A stretch of 11,415 bases of DNA from Candidatus Segatella papionis (lineage in GTDB: Bacteria; Bacteroidota; Bacteroidia; Bacteroidales; Bacteroidaceae). How positions within the stretch are numbered: the stretch's first letter is position 1; every line of letters begins with the position of its first letter. Location: contig DBLF01000109.1 in NCBI GenBank assembly GCA_002297965.1, positions 1 through 11,415 of the forward strand. Direction: 5' to 3'. Below, piece after piece: positions 7,262-11,415 of the stretch. A model generated the notes under the pieces. The model saw nothing but the letters and a program-made list of their open reading frames with translations, did not search any database and had not been told where the DNA came from. The position numbers and the translations under genes were made by a program.

Positions 7262-8503
7262 ATGAAGGATTTTAAAACAATCAGGAAACATCGCAGAATA
7301 CTCAAGATGGGGAGAGCCATCAGCCGCAAGGCTGGTTGGCTCACCAAGTTCCTGGCATGGCTTGGGAACAAACTGCGTTTTCTACGTGTGCTGCGAGCCA
7401 TCAATCCCCTGCGGCACATCAAGCGACTGGACTGGTACATCATCAAGAAATTCGTAGGCTACTACTTCTTCTCGATAGCACTTATCATCTCCATCGCCAT
7501 CGTGTTCGACTTCAACGAGAAGCTTGCCAAATTCACGGAGTATCATGCTCCAGCCAAGGCGATCATCTTCGACTATTACGCCAACTTCGTGCCATATTTC
7601 GCCAATTTGTTTAGCGCATTGTTCGTATTTGTGGCGGTCATCCTCTTCACCTCAAAAATGGCAGGCAACTCTGAGATTATCGCCATCATGGCATCAGGCG
7701 TCTCTTTCAAACGCCTCTTGCGTCCTTACCTCATCACCTGCGTGATGCTCTCATCATTGAGCTATGTTCTCTCGGCTTATGTCATCCCCCACGGCACGGT
7801 GGTCAGACAGAACTTCGAGAACCTATACTTGAACAAGAAGAAGAATACATCTGCGGAGAATGTACAACTCCAGGTTGACAAAGGCGTGATAGCTTACATG
7901 CAACACTACGACAACAACTCCAAGCGAGGCTATGGGTTCTGTCTCGACAAGTTTCAAGACAAAAAATTGGTAAGCCACCTCACCGCGATGGACATACAGT
8001 ATGACACCATCTCCGACAGTAAGTACCACTGGAAGCTGAGCAACTGGAAAGTGCGCCAGCTGAAAGGAATGAAGGAGCACATCACAAGTGGAGCGCAGAA
8101 AGATACGCTTATCATGATGGAGCCTACCGACCTGGTATATTCCAAGGGACAGCAAGAAACCTTCACGAGTCCCGAGCTAAAGGAATACATCTCAAAGCAG
8201 ATAAACCGCGGTTCGGGCAATGTGGTGCAATACCAGGTGGAATACTACAAGCGTATCGCCTCATCCTTCGCCTCCTTCATCCTTACCATCATCGGTGCAT
8301 CACTCTCGTCTCGCAAGCGCAAGGGCGGAATGGGAATGGCACTGGGCCTAGGATTGGCGCTCAGTTTCGGCTACATCATGCTTCAAACAGTTTCGGCCAC
8401 CTTTGCCATCCAAGCGAACTTTCCTCCACTGCTCGCAGCGTGGCTGCCAAACTTCATCTTCGCCTTTGTTGCCTACTTCTGCTATCGCAAGGCACCGAGG
8501 TAA
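7262..8503 (+). CDS. LptF/LptG-family permease (YjgP/YjgQ), LPS export
   Basis: This 413-residue protein matches the LptF/LptG layout: three N-terminal membrane segments (about 66-83, 113-131, 156-175), a beta-rich periplasmic domain (about 185-325), and three C-terminal membrane segments (about 333-349, 357-380, 389-407). The family-typical core begins at RLDWYIIKKFVGYYFF (55-70). In the known system LptF and LptG form the membrane part of the LptB2FG ABC transporter, which extracts lipopolysaccharide from the inner membrane. No ATPase gene is in the window, as usual for lptB. I cannot tell LptF from LptG. The first 54 residues are a strongly basic extension, rich in Arg and Lys with one acidic residue, absent from typical members. 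Met16 (7307) is a possible internal start, but it would leave most of the extension. The 6-bp gap to tgt favours the ATG at 7262. Confidence 0.87.
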   Translation: MKDFKTIRKHRRILKMGRAISRKAGWLTKFLAWLGNKLRFLRVLRAINPLRHIKRLDWYIIKKFVGYYFFSIALIISIAIVFDFNEKLAKFTEYHAPAKAIIFDYYANFVPYFANLFSALFVFVAVILFTSKMAGNSEIIAIMASGVSFKRLLRPYLITCVMLSSLSYVLSAYVIPHGTVVRQNFENLYLNKKKNTSAENVQLQVDKGVIAYMQHYDNNSKRGYGFCLDKFQDKKLVSHLTAMDIQYDTISDSKYHWKLSNWKVRQLKGMKEHITSGAQKDTLIMMEPTDLVYSKGQQETFTSPELKEYISKQINRGSGNVVQYQVEYYKRIASSFASFILTIIGASLSSRKRKGGMGMALGLGLALSFGYIMLQTVSATFAIQANFPPLLAAWLPNFIFAFVAYFCYRKAPR

Positions 8504-8544
8504 AACTTTACATTTTAACATTCAACACTTAAAATTTAAAAAGA

Positions 8545-10368
8545 ATGTATTTCGACGAATTAGATTTAAATGACAACGTGCTCGACGCATTGTATGACAT
8601 GCGATTCGACACCTGCACCCCTGTACAAGAAAAATGTATCCCAGAGATATTGGAAGGCCACGACGTGCTCGGCGTAGCCCAAACAGGTACTGGTAAGACA
8701 GCAGCCTACTTGCTTCCTGTGCTAAGCAAGCTCGATGACGGTGGTTATCCAAAGGATGCCATCAACTGTGTCATCATGTCGCCAACCCGCGAACTTGCTC
8801 AGCAGATAGACCAGGCTATGCAAGGTTTCGGTTACTACCTTGAGGGTGTAAGCAGTGTAGCAGTGTATGGTGGAAACGACGGCAATCGTTACGACCAGGA
8901 GCTCAAGAGTCTCCGTATGGGTGCCGATGTGGTTATTGCCACCCCTGGTCGCCTCATCACCCATATTTCTTTGGGTAATGTAGATTTCAGCAAGGTAAGC
9001 TTCTTCATCCTCGACGAGGCAGACCGTATGCTCGACATGGGTTTCTCAGAAGACATTAACACCATTGCCTCCAAGTTGCCAAAGACTTGCCAAACCATTA
9101 TGTTCTCTGCCACCATGCCACAGAAAATCGAGGAGCTTGCCAAGAACTTGCTCAAGGATCCTGTGGAAATCAAACTTGCCGTAAGCAAACCTGCGGAAAA
9201 AATCAAACAGGAAGCTTATGTTTGCTATGAGACCCAAAAGATGGCCATCATTAAGGACATCTTCAAAGCTGGAGACTTGAAACGCGTCATCGTGTTCAGT
9301 GGCAGCAAGATGAAGGTGAAGCAACTGGCAGCCGCTCTCCAACAAATGGGCGTAAACTGCGGAGCCATGCACTCAGACCTAGAACAGGCTGAACGCGACG
9401 ACGTGATGTTCAAGTTCAAGAGCGGACAATATGATGTGCTCGTGGCTACCGACATCGTGGCTCGTGGCATCGACATCGACGACATCGAGATGGTAATCAA
9501 TTATGATGTTCCGCACGACACAGAGGATTACGTACACCGCATCGGTCGTACAGCCCGTGCCAACCGTGACGGTGTTGCCATCACCTTTGTCAACGAAGAA
9601 GACCAATACTGGTTCCAGCAAATTGAGAAGTTCCTGGAGAAGGTGGTAGAAAAGGTACCTTTGCCAGAGGGCTGCGGCGAAGGCCCTGAGTACATCAAGC
9701 TCAACAAGCCGAGAAAGGGCAATGGCCGTGGCAACAAGGGCGGAAACCAAAATAGAAGAGGTCGCACAAATGGCGAGCGCAAAGACAAAGGCAACAACAC
9801 TGAGAACAGCCAAAATGGGGCAAAAGAAAAGACCAATGCCAAGAACCGCCGTCAAAAAGACCGCGACCAGACCGCACACAAGCGCAAGCCAAACAAGACC
9901 AACGAGCGCCAGGAAAAGATGCCTCGTAACAATGGCGAGAATGCACAACAAAAAGTCAATGGCGAGAATGCACAACAAAAAGTTAACGGCGAGAATGCAC
10001 AACAAAAGGCTAACGGCGAGAATGCTCAGCAAAAGGTTGTTGCACAAAATGGCGAGCAGAAGAACCGAAACAATTCAAAACGCCGTAACAACAAGCGTCG
10101 CAACAAAGAGAACGCCGGTCAGCCAAATGGTGCCCCTGCCACCAACAAGCAACAGAACGGAAGTCAACGCCCTGGAGCCGAGAACAATGTCCGCCCTGGC
10201 AGCAATGGACGCGGAAGAGGAGTTGCGCAAAAGAAGCAAGAATCCACACAATCGAAAAGAGGAGCCGAAGGCACAACATCTCGCAAGTATGCCCCAGTGG
10301 TAAATCCACAGAAGAAAGAAAGCACCGTGAAGAAGTTCATCAAGCGCATCTTCGGATTTGGAAAATAA
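8545..10368 (+). CDS. DEAD-box RNA helicase, RhlE-like, with long basic repetitive tail
   Basis: This 607-residue protein is an ATP-dependent RNA helicase. All core motifs are visible: Q motif TPVQ (25-28), motif I AQTGTGKT (45-52), PTRELAQQ (80-87), TPGRL (133-137), DEAD (157-160), SAT (188-190), VFSGSK (250-255), ATDIVARGID (301-310) and HRIGRTAR (331-338). The core ends near 375 and resembles RhlE/CsdA-type enzymes used in ribosome assembly, mRNA decay and cold adaptation. Residues 387-607 form a low-complexity Asn-, Gln-, Lys- and Arg-rich tail, almost certainly disordered, with scattered GR/RG pairs and four 9-residue repeats (463-498). It ends in a basic, partly hydrophobic segment, VKKFIKRIFGFGK. 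The tail probably binds RNA. The gene lies 41 bp after the permease and has only a one-mismatch -7-like sequence upstream (TACATTTT, 8509-8516), so it may be co-transcribed. Confidence 0.95.
   Translation: MYFDELDLNDNVLDALYDMRFDTCTPVQEKCIPEILEGHDVLGVAQTGTGKTAAYLLPVLSKLDDGGYPKDAINCVIMSPTRELAQQIDQAMQGFGYYLEGVSSVAVYGGNDGNRYDQELKSLRMGADVVIATPGRLITHISLGNVDFSKVSFFILDEADRMLDMGFSEDINTIASKLPKTCQTIMFSATMPQKIEELAKNLLKDPVEIKLAVSKPAEKIKQEAYVCYETQKMAIIKDIFKAGDLKRVIVFSGSKMKVKQLAAALQQMGVNCGAMHSDLEQAERDDVMFKFKSGQYDVLVATDIVARGIDIDDIEMVINYDVPHDTEDYVHRIGRTARANRDGVAITFVNEEDQYWFQQIEKFLEKVVEKVPLPEGCGEGPEYIKLNKPRKGNGRGNKGGNQNRRGRTNGERKDKGNNTENSQNGAKEKTNAKNRRQKDRDQTAHKRKPNKTNERQEKMPRNNGENAQQKVNGENAQQKVNGENAQQKANGENAQQKVVAQNGEQKNRNNSKRRNNKRRNKENAGQPNGAPATNKQQNGSQRPGAENNVRPGSNGRGRGVAQKKQESTQSKRGAEGTTSRKYAPVVNPQKKESTVKKFIKRIFGFGK
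9931..10038 (+). repeat. Four 27-bp tandem repeats inside the helicase tail
   Basis: Units start at 9931, 9958, 9985 and 10012, and each encodes NGENAQQK followed by Val or Ala. The first two copies differ by a single base, and the others by a few, mostly synonymous or third-position changes. The pattern is in frame and fits recent slippage or duplication in a disordered region, so copy number may vary between strains. Confidence 0.93.
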
Positions 10369-10438
10369 GTTGCTTTGTTTCTAAAAGAAGAGCAATTCGA
10401 TTGGAAACAATGTTTCATACATTTATGCTCATCAAGAA

Positions 10439-10490
10439 AAGCCCGATAAGAGAATTGGACTATCATCCAGCTCTTATCGGGCTTCTTTAT
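10439..10490 (+). terminator. Rho-independent terminator after the helicase
   Basis: A perfect 14-bp inverted repeat (AAGCCCGATAAGAG at 10439-10452, CTCTTATCGGGCTT at 10471-10484) has an 18-base loop that can itself form TGGA/TCCA pairs. It is followed by CTTTAT. It lies about 70 bases beyond the helicase stop and should end the lon-to-helicase transcription unit before the comEC-like gene. Confidence 0.82.
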
Positions 10491-10540
10491 CAAAAAGCCA
10501 CTGAAGGCTTCCTGGCAAATACAATGAAAAAGGGTTAGAT

Positions 10541-11415
10541 ATGGGTAAATATCGTAAACTACAAATCACTCCCCTTATGTCCTTCTGCCTGCCCCTGACT
10601 GCAAGCATTATCATAGCCAAATATGGCTACGATTATCTTAGCACGCACATTTGGCTGATAGCAGCAGTCTTGGCATTGGGCTTTTCCATGAGTTGCTATG
10701 TACTAACAGAATTCGACCATCACTCCGACCTCTTTAGCAAGAAAATAACCCGCCTCATCAATTGCCAGTGCCTCAGCCTTTATGTTTGTATTTTTGCCAT
10801 CGGCGGTTACCTAACGTCCCACAATATAACCAAACAGAACGTACCCGCCCAAATCGTGAGCTACCAGTCTCTCTCCTCCATCGACCGTACCATCCTAAAA
10901 GCCCAATCATTCAAACAGCAACTAGAGCAGCAATTAAAATCCTATTCCATCGATCAGCAAGACTTAGCCCTTATTTCGGCGATGGCAATGGGCGACAAGG
11001 CTCCACTCGATAAAAATACGAAAGAGGCCTTTTCGATTTCTGGCACCAGCCATATCCTAGCAGTTAGCGGTTTACATATCGGCATCATTTTCCAGCTTAT
11101 CATGCTGTTATTAGGCGGAAAGCGCCGTTCTAAGCTCACCATTGCAGTATCTCTAACAATCGTATGGATTTACGTCGTTTTCATTGGGCTACCCCCCAGT
11201 GCCGTGAGAGCTGCCACGATGCTTAGCATCTATAGTTTCTGCTTACTAGCCATGCGCCCCGACCCGACACTCAACACACTAGCATTTGCCTACATCATCA
11301 TGATATTTGTAAACCCTCTCAACATATTCGAGGTAAGTTTCCAAATGTCATTCATCGCTGTCGGTTCCATTATTATGTTTTACCCTCTATTCTTCGGCTT
11401 GCTGAAATCTCACAA
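10541..11415 (+). CDS. comEC: ComEC/Rec2-family competence protein (3' end outside window)
   Basis: The reading frame is open from the ATG at 10541 to the window end (291 codons plus 2 bases). ComEC is the inner-membrane channel that takes up single-stranded DNA during transformation. Family motifs of the competence domain are clear: GTSHILAVSGLHIGI (168-182), PPSAVRAATM (218-227) and NPLNIFEVSFQMSFIAV (258-274). Hydrophobic segments lie near 13-27, 37-54, 76-92, 171-191, 199-217, 225-238, 247-258 and 268-288. Only about 75 residues, partly helical and polar, separate the third segment from the competence motif. Usual ComEC proteins have a DUF4131/OB-fold region there, so this protein seems shortened. 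I see no in-frame start upstream and no TAnnTTTG promoter. Whether a C-terminal metallo-beta-lactamase domain is present cannot be seen. Confidence 0.87.
   Translation, partial: MGKYRKLQITPLMSFCLPLTASIIIAKYGYDYLSTHIWLIAAVLALGFSMSCYVLTEFDHHSDLFSKKITRLINCQCLSLYVCIFAIGGYLTSHNITKQNVPAQIVSYQSLSSIDRTILKAQSFKQQLEQQLKSYSIDQQDLALISAMAMGDKAPLDKNTKEAFSISGTSHILAVSGLHIGIIFQLIMLLLGGKRRSKLTIAVSLTIVWIYVVFIGLPPSAVRAATMLSIYSFCLLAMRPDPTLNTLAFAYIIMIFVNPLNIFEVSFQMSFIAVGSIIMFYPLFFGLLKSH

Noticed and set aside
9931..10038. Possible CRISPR-like array
   Set aside because: The 27-bp units are directly contiguous with no spacers and are in frame with the helicase protein, so they are a coding tandem repeat.
9379..10303. 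Long open frames opposite and alongside the helicase tail (minus 9379-10047, plus 9722-10303)
   Set aside because: They arise from the low-complexity repetitive codons of the helicase tail. Their translations are monotonous (Leu/Ala- or Arg/Thr-rich) and match no family.
10524..10538. Five-codon mini-ORF (MKKG, stop) just before comEC
   Set aside because: It is too short to support as a leader peptide. No attenuator structure or regulatory codon run is seen between it and the comEC start.

Overview
The window looks like chromosomal DNA of a Bacteroidota bacterium, most likely order Bacteroidales and plausibly a Prevotella/Segatella relative. The case rests on a serine palmitoyltransferase (sphingolipids are a Bacteroidota speciality), on several promoters of the Bacteroidota type (-7 element TAnnTTTG, each followed by CA), on the absence of clear Shine-Dalgarno sequences, and on the gene order lon-tgt-LptF/G permease-DEAD helicase. 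The genus is an inference from protein style only.

Layout, left to right. The first 20 bases are the 5' end of a leftward tRNA, probably tRNA-Pro, with a strong leftward promoter at 75-106. A perfect 15-bp stem terminator (161-194) lies between it and the leftward serine palmitoyltransferase gene spt (280-1473). A 195-bp divergent intergenic region with a promoter on each strand separates spt from a rightward lipid kinase of the DAGK/sphingosine kinase family (1669-2709). The kinase gene converges on, and overlaps by 4 bp, the leftward trmN6-like tRNA methyltransferase gene (2706-3401). The kinase's likely terminator hairpin sits inside the 3' end of trmN6. The 246-bp trmN6/lon divergent region carries a perfect 20-bp tandem duplication with a palindromic core and then the lon promoter.

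From 3648 the genes run rightward: lon (3648-6131), tgt (ATGA overlap, 6128-7255), an LptF/LptG-family permease (6-bp gap, 7262-8503), and a RhlE-type DEAD-box helicase with a long repetitive basic tail (41-bp gap, 8545-10368). The first three are very probably one operon, and the helicase may be its last gene. A Rho-independent terminator (10439-10490) closes the unit. An incomplete comEC-like gene (10541 to the window end) follows.

Functional themes are membrane lipid synthesis (spt plus lipid kinase), tRNA anticodon-loop modification (TrmN6 and Tgt flanking lon), protein quality control (Lon), LPS export (permease), RNA remodelling (helicase) and DNA uptake (ComEC). I see no mobile element, CRISPR array or defence island. 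Nothing here is clearly a new multi-gene system. The items most worth a second look are the tandem palindromic repeat before trmN6/lon, the Tgt lacking the usual zinc cysteines, the ComEC that appears to lack its OB-fold region, the spt/lipid-kinase pairing, and the terminator embedded in an antisense coding region.
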